Shown here: in pieces, positions 55,401 through 64,000 of the stretch
How the letters are laid out: each line of letters opens with the position of its first letter
How positions within the stretch are numbered: position 1 is the stretch's first letter
NCBI RefSeq assembly: GCF_051014685.1
Contig: NC_135061.1
Location: 7,732,673 to 7,796,672, forward strand
From: Ptiloglossa arizonensis
Lineage: Eukaryota > Arthropoda > Insecta > Hymenoptera > Colletidae
Direction of reading: 5' to 3'
Length of the DNA: 64,000 nucleotides
Notes under the pieces: model-generated
Told to the model about the DNA's origin: nothing
What the model saw: the letters and a program-made list of their open reading frames with translations, nothing else
Database searches by the model: none
Program-made: the position numbers and the translations under genes

Positions 55401-58400
55401 ACTAACCTAGACCTAACCCAGACCTAACCCAGACCTAACCCAGACCTAACGCAGATCTAACTCAGACATAACTCAGTCCTGAACCCGACCGAACCCCGCA
55501 ACTCACCCGGACCCCTCAGCAACGCGACCGGACCCCTCAGCGGCACCACATGACCCCGGACCTAACCCAGACCTAACCCAGACCTAACCCAGACCTAATC
55601 CAGACCTAACCCAGACCTAACCCAGACCTAACCCAGACCTAACGCAGATCTAACTCAGACATAACTCAGTCCTGAACCCGACCGAACCCCGCAACTCACC
55701 CGGACCCCTCAGCCACGCTACCGGACCCCTCAGCGGCACCACATGACCCCGGACCTAACCCAGACATAACCCAGAACCCCAGACCTAACCCAGAACTAAC
55801 CCAGACCTAACGCAGATCTATCTCAGACGTAATCCAGTCCTGACTCCGACCGAACCCCGGAACCAACCCAGACCCTTCAGCGACGCCACCGGACCCCTCA
55901 GCGGCGCCACATGACCCCGGACCTAACCCAGACCTAACCCAGACCTAACCCAGACCTAACCCAGACCTAACCCAGACCTAACCCAGACCAAACGCAGACT
56001 TAACCCATTCCTGACCCTGGACCTAACACCGGAACTAACCCGGAACCCTCAGCGCCACCACAAACTCCTCATCGCCGCCGTAGGGGCCCCCAGCGCCACC
56101 ACAGAACCCCGGACCTAACCCAGACCTAACGCAGATCTAACTCAGACGTAACCCAGTCCTGACCCCGGACCGAACCCCGGAAGTAACCCGGAGACATCAG
56201 CGCCACCACAAACTCCTCATCGCCGCCACAGGGGCCCCCAGCGCCACCACAGAACCCCGGACCCAACCCAGACCTAACCCAGAACTAACCCAGACCTAAC
56301 GCAGATCTAACTCAGACCTAACCCAGTCCTGACCCCGGACCGAACCTCGGAAGTAACCCGGAGACCTCAGCGATACCACCGGACCCTTCAGCGCCGCCAC
56401 ACGACCTCGGTTCTAACCCAGAACCCCAGACCTAACCCTGACCAAACCCAGACCTAACCCAGATCTAACCCAGACCTAACTCAGACCTAACCCAGACCTA
56501 ACCCAGAACTAACCCAGACCTAACGCAGATGTAATTCAGACATACCTCAGTTCTGACCGCGACCGAACCCCGGAACTCACCCGGACCCCTCAGCCACGCC
56601 ACCGGACCCCTCAGCGGCACCACATGACCCCGGACCTAACCTAGACCTAACCCAGACCAAACGTAGACTTAACGCAGTCCTGACCCCGGACCTAACACCG
56701 GAACTAACCCGGAACCCTCAACGCAACCACAAACTCCTCATCACCGCCACAGGGGCCCCCAGCGCCACCACAGAACCTCGGACCTAACCCAGACCTAACC
56801 CAGAACTAACCCAGACCTGACGCAGATCTAACTCAGAAGTAACCCAGTCCTGACCCCGGACCGAACCCCGGAAGTAACACGGAGACCTCAGCGACACCAC
56901 CGGACCCCTCAGCGCCGCCACAGGGCCTCGGTCCTAACCCAGAACCCCAGACCTAACTCAGACCTAACCCAGACCTAACCCAGAACTAACCCAGACCTAA
57001 CTCAGACATAACCCAGACCTAACACAGAACTAACCCAGACCTAACCCCGGACCGAACCCCGGAAGTAACCCGGAGACCTCAACGACACTACCGGATCCCT
57101 CAGCGCCGCCACACGGCCTCGGTCCTAACCCAGAACCCCAGATCTAACCCTGACCAAACCCAGACCTAACCCAGAACTAACCCAGACCTAACTCAGACCT
57201 AACCCAGACCTAACCCAGAACTAACCCAGACCTAACGCAGACCTAACTCAGACCTAACTCAGACATAACTCAGTCCTGAACCCGACCGAACCCCGGAACT
57301 CACCCGGACCCCTCAGCCACGCTACCGGACCCCTCAGCGGCACCACATGACCCCGGACATAACCCAGACCTAACCCAGAACCCCAGACCTAACGCAGATC
57401 TATCTCAGACGTAATCCAGTCCTGACTACGACCGAACCCCGGAATCAACCCGGACCCTTCAGCGACGCCACCGGACCCCTCAGCGGCGCCATATGTCCCC
57501 GGAACTAACCTAGACCTAACCCAGACCTAACCCAGACCTAACCCAGACCTAACGCAGATCTAACTCAGACATAACTCAGTCCTGAACCCGACCGAACCCC
57601 GCAACTCACCCGGACCCCTCAGCAACGCTACCGGACCCCTCAGCGGCACCACATGACCCCGGACCTAACCCAGACCTAACCCAGACCTAACCCAGACCTA
57701 ACCCAGACCTAACCCAGACCTAACCCAGACCTAACCCAGACCTAACCCAGACCTAACGCAGATCTAACTCAGACATAACTCAGTCCTGAACCCGACCGAA
57801 CCCCGCAACTCACCCGGACCCCTCAGCCACGCTACCGGACCCCTCAGCGGCACCACATGACCCCGGACCTAACCCAGACATAACCCAGAACCCCAGACCT
57901 AACCCAGAACTAACCCAGACCTAACGCAGATCTATCTCAGACGTAATCCAGTCCTGACTCCGACCGAACCCCGGAACCAACCCGGACCCTTCAGCGACGC
58001 CACCGGACCCCTCAGCGGCGCCACATGACCCCGGACCTAACCCAGACCTAACCCAGACCTAACCCAGACCTAACCCAGACCTAACCCAGACCTAACCCAG
58101 ACCAAACGCAGACTTAACCCATTCCTGACCCTGGACCTAACACCGGAACTAACCCGGAACCCTCAGCGCCACCACAAACTCCTCATCGCCGCCGTAGGGG
58201 CCCCCAGCGCCACCACAGAACCCCGGACCTAACCCAGACCTAACGCAGATCTAACTCAGACGTAACCCAGTCCTGACCCCGGACCGAACCCCGGAAGTAA
58301 CCCGGAGACCTCAGCGCCACCACAAACTCCTCATCGCCGCCTCAGGGGCCCCCAGCGCCACCACAGAACCACGGACCTAACCCAGACCTAACCCAGAACT

Positions 58401-59220
58401 AACCCAGACCTAACTCAGATCTAACTCAGACGTAACGCAGTCCTGACCCCGTACCGAACCCCGGAAGTAACCCGGAGACCTCAGCGACACCACCGGACCC
58501 CTCAGCGCCGCCACAGGGCCTCGGTCCTAACCCAGAACCCCAGATCTAACCCTGACCATAACCAGTCCTAACCCAGAACTAACCCAGACCTAACTCAGAC
58601 CTAACCCAGACCTAACCCAGAACTAACCCCGACCTAACGCAGATCTAACTCAGACGTATCCCAGTCCTGACCCCGACCGAACCCCGGAACTCACCCGGAC
58701 CCCTCAGCCACGCCACCGGACCCCTCAGCGGCGCCACATGACCCCGGACCTAACCTAGACCTAACCCAGACCAAACGTAGACTTAACCCAGACCTAACCC
58801 AGAACTAACCCAGACCTAACGCAGATCTAACTCAGACCTAACCCAGTCCTGACTCCGGACCGAACCCCAGAAGTAACCCGGAGACCTCAGCGACACGACG
58901 GGACCCCTCAGCGCCGCCACAGGGCCTCGGTCTTAACCCAGAACCCCAGACCTAACCCAGACCTTACCCTAACCAAACCCAGACCTAACCCAGATCTAAC
59001 CCAGACCTAACCAAGACCTAACCCAGACCTAACCCAGACCTGACCCAGGCCTATCCCAGACCTAACCCGGACCTAACCCACACCTAACCCTGGAACTAAT
59101 CCTGACCCCTCAGCGCCACCACAGCCGACACAGGGTCGCAACCGGACCTCGGATATAACCCAGACCTAACGCAGACCTAACCCAGACCTAACCCAGACGT
59201 AACCCAGACCTAACTCCGTA
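52500..59220 (-). repeat. Inverted, degenerate telomere-like 11-mer block with GC-rich spacers
   Basis: On the + strand the recurring unit is CCCAGACCTAA, the exact reverse complement of the terminal motif TTAGGTCTGGG. Variants are CCCAGAACTAA, CGCAGATCTAA and CTCAGACGTAA. Runs of the unit alternate with spacers such as CCCAGTCCTGACCCCGGACC, GAACCCCGGAAGTAACCCGG and CCTCAGCGCCGCCACAGG in units of roughly 200-350 bases. No gene is present. The orientation is that expected at a left chromosome end and opposite to the array at 61293-64000. Confidence 0.93.
54085..58305 (+). repeat. Recent ~2.1-kb tandem duplication inside the inverted block
   Basis: Copy 1 (about 54085-56190) and copy 2 (about 56190-58305) are nearly identical. 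Matching landmarks are offset by 2,104, then 2,103 after a one-base deletion, then 2,114 after one extra 11-mer. Checked landmarks: CATCAGCGCC at 54091/56195, the CAGCGATACCACC variant, CCTCAACGCAACC, GACTACGACCGAA at 55321/57424 and TAACCCATTCCTGACC at 56001/58115. A third partial copy begins at about 58306. Confidence 0.88.
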
Positions 59221-59802
59221 ACTAGTTGTACCGGTATTGTATAAATGATAAGATATAAACAAATTTAATCTAAAATGTCTAACAAACAATTTTTACTTCG
59301 CATGTGTTAAAAAGTTAATAAACTTTAGCAACATGTTAGAAAGCATTTTCTGTATTGTAATTCGATTAAAATGAATTTCTATGGCCCAGTCCTGACCCCG
59401 GAACTATCTCCGGAACTAGTTGTACTGGAATTGTATAAATGATAAGATATAAACAAACTTAATCTAAAATGTCTAACAAACAATTTTTACTTCGCATGTG
59501 TTAAAAAGTTAATAAACTTTAGCAACATGTTAGAAAGCATTTTCTGTATTGTAATTCGATTAAAATGAATTTCTATGGCCCAGTCCTGACCCCGGAACTA
59601 TCTCCGGAACTAGTTGTACTGGAATTGTATAAATGATAAGATATAAACAAACTTAATCTAAAATGTCTAACAAACAATTATTACTTCGCATGTGTTAAAA
59701 AGTTAATAAACTTAAGCAACATGTTAGAAAGCATTTTCTGTATTGAAATTCGATTAAAATTAATTTCTATGACCACGTTAACTCTTTGTAACGAGTGAAT
59801 TT
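59221..59802 (+). repeat. Three tandem copies of a 194-bp unit
   Basis: ACTAGTTGTAC starts at 59221, 59415 and 59609. Each unit has an AT-rich part (ATAAATGATAAGATATAAAC, GTTAATAAACTTTAGCAACA, AAAGCATTTTCTGTATTG) and a short GC-rich end (CCCAGTCCTGACCCCGGAAC) that matches spacers of the inverted block. The third copy lacks this end and runs into the right copy of the 290-bp repeat. Confidence 0.93.
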
Positions 59803-60018
59803 AGATACAGAAGTATATATGCATGTAAATAATATGGTAATTGTTACATTCATATTCGGAAGACTCGTAAATGTTAATAATGATCGAGGAGATGAACAAG
59901 CATTCACTAAACCCGTTCGCCTTGATAGATTTCCAAATTTGTTTATGTATATTTATCATAATTATTAACAATCTTCCACAGGACCATAGTATGGACTATT
60001 ACTAAGAATATCCTGGTT
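59730..60018 (+). repeat. Right copy of the ~290-bp direct repeat (partner at 47893-48180)
   Basis: It matches the left copy in the same orientation from AAAGCATTTTCTG through ATTTATCATAATTATTAACA to TATTAAGAATATC (here TACTAAGAATATC). It is continuous with the AT-rich part of the 194-bp repeats, part of which also matches 47893-47937. Confidence 0.85.
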
Positions 60019-60180
60019 AAAATAATGGCGGAAGTGTACTTAAATTGATTGAAATTTACTTTAAGACCAATTGACGCAACTGCCGAATTACCTTCTCCGA
60101 GGGTATATAAGGAGGTACCGGTTGCGAAAATTTTCATTCCGCGGGGAGATCCCGAGGTGGACGGATCTCCAAAGGCCCGG
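60019..60180. other. Short unique segment before the C-rich minisatellite
   Basis: AT-rich to mixed sequence. An ATG at 60025 is followed by a stop within eight codons, and no gene is seen. Confidence 0.5.
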
Positions 60181-61290
60181 AGGACCAGCCCGGACCAGCC
60201 TGGACCAGCCTCAGGACCCCACCTCCCGAGGAAACCCCCAGCGACTCAGGACACCCCAGCGACCCAGGAGCCCCCTCCGCCCCAGGAACCCCCCACCGCC
60301 CCAGGAGCCCCCCCGGCCCAGGAGCCCCCCCCGCACCAGGATCCCCCAACGCACAAGGAGCCCCCAACGCACCAGGAGCCCCCAACGCACCAGGAGCCCC
60401 CTCCGCCGCTGGAGCCCCCACCACCCCAGGAGCCCCCACCACCACAGGAGCCCCCACCGCCACCGGAGCCCCCTACGAACCAGGGCCCCCCACCGCCACA
60501 GGAGCCACCACCGCTCCAGGACCCCCCATCGCCCGAACACGCCCCAACACGCCCCAACACCCCCACCGCTCCAGGACCCCCCAACACGCCCCAACACGCC
60601 CCAACACCCCCATAACCCCCATAACCCTCAGGACCCCTAACACGCCCAGGACCCTCCACCGTCAAAGGAGCCGCCACCGACCCAGGAGCCCCCAACGCCA
60701 CAGGAGCCCCCACCCCCCCAGGACCATCCACCGCCACAGGACCCCACCCCCGCTCCAGGACCCCCACCGCTCCAGGACCCCCACCGCTCCAGGAACCCCC
60801 ATTGGCCGAACACGCCCCAACACGCCCCAACACCCCCACCGCTCCAGGACCCGCCACCGCCCGAACACCCCCCATCGCCCCAACACCCCCCAACACGCCC
60901 CAACACCCCCAGGACCCCTAACACGCCCAGGACCCTCCACCGTCCCAGGAGCCGCCACCGACCCAGGAGCCCCCAACGGCACAGGAGCCCCCAACGGCAC
61001 AGGAGCCCCCAACGGCACAGGAGCCCCCAACGGCACAGGAGCCCCCAACGCCCCAGGAGCGCCCACCCCCCCAGGACCCCACCCCCCGCTCCAGGACCCC
61101 CACCGCTCCAGGAACCCCCATCGCCCGAACACCCCCCAACAGGCCCCAACACCCCCATAACCCCCAGGACCCCTAACACGCCCAGGACCCCCACCGCCCC
61201 CGAGGACCCGAACCGCCCCAGGTCCCTAACCTCTCCAGGAGTCTTCACCGCTCCAGGACTACCACCGTCTCCAGGAAATCACTTCCCCCA
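60181..61290 (+). repeat. C-rich minisatellite (CCAGGAGCCCCC and CCAACACGCC units)
   Basis: Degenerate 9-, 12- and 18-base units built from CAGGAGCCCCC, CCACCGCCA and AACACGCCCC. A larger repeat of about 300 bases is visible: the segment CCTAACACGCCCAGGACC recurs near 60638, 60918 and 61172. The + strand is C-rich here and switches sharply to G-rich telomeric DNA at 61291. Proline-rich (+) and glycine-rich (-) frames are consequences of the repeat. Confidence 0.9.
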
Positions 61291-61292
61291 GG

Positions 61293-62667
61293 TTAGGTCC
61301 GGGTTAGGACCGGGTTAGGTCCGGGTTAGGACCGGGTTAGGTCCGGGTTAGGACCGGGTTAGGTCCGGGTTAGGACCGGGTTAGGTCCGGGTTAGGACCG
61401 GGTTAGGTCCGGGTTAGGACCGGGTTAGGTCCGGGTTAGGACCGGGTTAGGTCCGGGTTAGGACCGGGTTAGGTCCGGGTTAGGACCGGGTTAGGTCCGG
61501 GTTAGGACCGGGTTAGGTCCGGGTTAGGACCGGGTTAGGTCCGGGTTAGGACCGGGTTAGGTCCGGGTTAGGACCGGGTTAGGTCCGGGTTAGGACCGGG
61601 TTAGGTCCGGGTTAGGACCGGGTTAGGTCCGGGTTAGGACCGGGTTAGGTCCGGGTTAGGACCGGGTTAGGTCCGGGTTAGGACCGGGTTAGGTCCGGGT
61701 TAGGACCGGGTTAGGTCCGGGTTAGGACCGGGTTAGGTCCGGGTTAGGACCGGGTTAGGTCCGGGTTAGGACCGGGTTAGGTCCGGGTTAGGACCGGGTT
61801 AGGTCCGGGTTAGGACCGGGTTAGGTCCGGGTTAGGACCGGGTTAGGTCCGGGTTAGGACCGGGTTAGGTCCGGGTTAGGACCGGGTTAGGTCCGGGTTA
61901 GGACCGGGTTAGGTCCGGGTTAGGACCGGGTTAGGTCCGGGTTAGGACCGGGTTAGGTCCGGGTTAGGACCGGGTTAGGTCCGGGTTAGGACCGGGTTAG
62001 GTCCGGGTTAGGACCGGGTTAGGTCCGGGTTAGGACCGGGTTAGGTCCGGGTTAGGACCGGGTTAGGTCCGGGTTAGGACCGGGTTAGGTCCGGGTTAGG
62101 ACCGGGTTAGGTCCGGGTTAGGACCGGGTTAGGTCCGGGTTAGGACCGGGTTAGGTCCGGGTTAGGACCGGGTTAGGTCCGGGTTAGGACCGGGTTAGGT
62201 CCGGGTTAGGACCGGGTTAGGTCCGGGTTAGGACCGGGTTAGGTCCGGGTTAGGACCGGGTTAGGTCCGGGTTAGGACCGGGTTAGGTCCGGGTTAGGAC
62301 CGGGTTAGGTCCGGGTTAGGACCGGGTTAGGTCCGGGTTAGGACCGGGTTAGGTCCGGGTTAGGACCGGGTTAGGTCCGGGTTAGGACCGGGTTAGGTCC
62401 GGGTTAGGACCGGGTTAGGTCCGGGTTAGGACCGGGTTAGGTCCGGGTTAGGACCGGGTTAGGTCCGGGTTAGGACCGGGTTAGGTCCGGGTTAGGACCG
62501 GGTTAGGTCCGGGTTAGGACCGGGTTAGGTCCGGGTTAGGACCGGGTTAGGTCCGGGTTAGGACCGGGTTAGGTCCGGGTTAGGACCGGGTTAGGTCCGG
62601 GTTAGGACCGGGTTAGGTCCGGGTTAGGACCGGGTTAGGTCCGGGTTAGGACCGGGTTAGGTCCGGG
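61293..62667 (+). repeat. Alternating telomere-like dimer array: TTAGGTCCGGG / TTAGGACCGGG
   Basis: 125 consecutive 11-mers in strict alternation (63 TCC-type and 62 ACC-type), with no deviation that I can see over 1,375 bases. It begins directly after the C-rich minisatellite and joins the terminal array in register. Confidence 0.97.
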
Positions 62668-64000
62668 TTAGGTCTGGGTTAGGTCTGGGTTAGGTCTGGG
62701 TTAGGTCTGGGTTAGGTCTGGGTTAGGTCTGGGTTAGGTCTGGGTTAGGTCTGGGTTAGGTCTGGGTTAGGTCTGGGTTAGGTCTGGGTTAGGTCTGGGT
62801 TAGGTCTGGGTTAGGTCTGGGTTAGGTCTGGGTTAGGTCTGGGTTAGGTCTGGGTTAGGTCTGGGTTAGGTCTGGGTTAGGTCTGGGTTAGGTCTGGGTT
62901 AGGTCTGGGTTAGGTCTGGGTTAGGTCTGGGTTAGGTCTGGGTTAGGTCTGGGTTAGGTCTGGGTTAGGTCTGGGTTAGGTCTGGGTTAGGTCTGGGTTA
63001 GGTCTGGGTTAGGTCTGGGTTAGGTCTGGGTTAGGTCTGGGTTAGGTCTGGGTTAGGTCTGGGTTAGGTCTGGGTTAGGTCTGGGTTAGGTCTGGGTTAG
63101 GTCTGGGTTAGGTCTGGGTTAGGTCTGGGTTAGGTCTGGGTTAGGTCTGGGTTAGGTCTGGGTTAGGTCTGGGTTAGGTCTGGGTTAGGTCTGGGTTAGG
63201 TCTGGGTTAGGTCTGGGTTAGGTCTGGGTTAGGTCTGGGTTAGGTCTGGGTTAGGTCTGGGTTAGGTCTGGGTTAGGTCTGGGTTAGGTCTGGGTTAGGT
63301 CTGGGTTAGGTCTGGGTTAGGTCTGGGTTAGGTCTGGGTTAGGTCTGGGTTAGGTCTGGGTTAGGTCTGGGTTAGGTCTGGGTTAGGTCTGGGTTAGGTC
63401 TGGGTTAGGTCTGGGTTAGGTCTGGGTTAGGTCTGGGTTAGGTCTGGGTTAGGTCTGGGTTAGGTCTGGGTTAGGTCTGGGTTAGGTCTGGGTTAGGTCT
63501 GGGTTAGGTCTGGGTTAGGTCTGGGTTAGGTCTGGGTTAGGTCTGGGTTAGGTCTGGGTTAGGTCTGGGTTAGGTCTGGGTTAGGTCTGGGTTAGGTCTG
63601 GGTTAGGTCTGGGTTAGGTCTGGGTTAGGTCTGGGTTAGGTCTGGGTTAGGTCTGGGTTAGGTCTGGGTTAGGTCTGGGTTAGGTCTGGGTTAGGTCTGG
63701 GTTAGGTCTGGGTTAGGTCTGGGTTAGGTCTGGGTTAGGTCTGGGTTAGGTCTGGGTTAGGTCTGGGTTAGGTCTGGGTTAGGTCTGGGTTAGGTCTGGG
63801 TTAGGTCTGGGTTAGGTCTGGGTTAGGTCTGGGTTAGGTCTGGGTTAGGTCTGGGTTAGGTCTGGGTTAGGTCTGGGTTAGGTCTGGGTTAGGTCTGGGT
63901 TAGGTCTGGGTTAGGTCTGGGTTAGGTCTGGGTTAGGTCTGGGTTAGGTCTGGGTTAGGTCTGGGTTAGGTCTGGGTTAGGTCTGGGTTAGGTCTGGGTT
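62668..64000 (+). repeat. Terminal telomeric array (TTAGGTCTGGG)n
   Basis: 121 uniform copies of TTAGGTCTGGG plus two bases at the window edge. The G-rich strand runs 5' to 3' toward the right, as expected of a right chromosome end. The uniformity fits synthesis by telomerase with an 11-nt product. Long G-rich telomere motifs other than TTAGG are known from several hymenopteran lineages. Confidence 0.95.

Noticed and set aside
60049..60615. Proline-rich open frame (and glycine-rich frames on the other strand, 60134-61248)
   Set aside because: They arise from minisatellite units with periods divisible by three; the plus frame has no ATG start, and all frames are similarly open.

Overview
The window is the right-hand end of an insect chromosome, most likely from an aculeate hymenopteran and probably a bee. 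The hyaluronidase reads like the bee venom/lysosomal GH56 enzyme, the introns are short, and the window ends in a long G-rich telomeric array of the 11-mer TTAGGTCTGGG instead of the five-base TTAGG of many insects. I cannot name the species.

Layout. 1-2927: two exons of a serine/arginine-rich intracellular protein, vaguely supervillin-like, followed by a possible 3.2-kb 3'UTR. 6.2-13.8 kb: no gene recognised. 13.84-16.82 kb: a complete five-exon hyaluronidase gene with a TATA/initiator-like promoter, a 300-bp CT microsatellite in intron 1 and a GC-AG intron 4. 17-26 kb: microsatellite-rich non-coding DNA, possibly the promoter and 5' intron of the next gene. 26.09-28.01 kb: a secreted DAN/NBL1-type cystine-knot BMP antagonist with a 77-residue polyglutamine tract. 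28-40.6 kb: AT-rich non-coding DNA. 40.60-47.1 kb: a complete 11-coding-exon P5B ATPase (ATP13A family, 1,451 residues as modelled).

The last 16.4 kb has no genes and is a layered subtelomere. In order it holds: a lone diverged 240-bp monomer (47.58-47.82 kb); a 290-bp sequence that recurs near the end (47.88-48.18); an 18-copy array of 240-bp satellite kept in exact register (48.19-52.49); 6.7 kb of degenerate telomere-like 11-mers in INVERTED orientation (CCCAGACCTAA on the + strand) mixed with GC-rich spacers and carrying a recent 2.1-kb tandem duplication (52.50-59.22); three 194-bp repeats (59.22-59.8); the second copy of the 290-bp sequence (59.73-60.02); a C-rich minisatellite (60.18-61.29); 125 strictly alternating 11-mers TTAGGTCCGGG and TTAGGACCGGG (61.293-62.667); and 121 uniform copies of TTAGGTCTGGG to the window end.

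The three well-supported genes are all on the + strand, are functionally unrelated, and form no operon-like unit. The novelty lies in the chromosome end: a long telomeric motif, an alternating-dimer zone just inside it, and an older block of the same motif facing the wrong way between two direct repeats.
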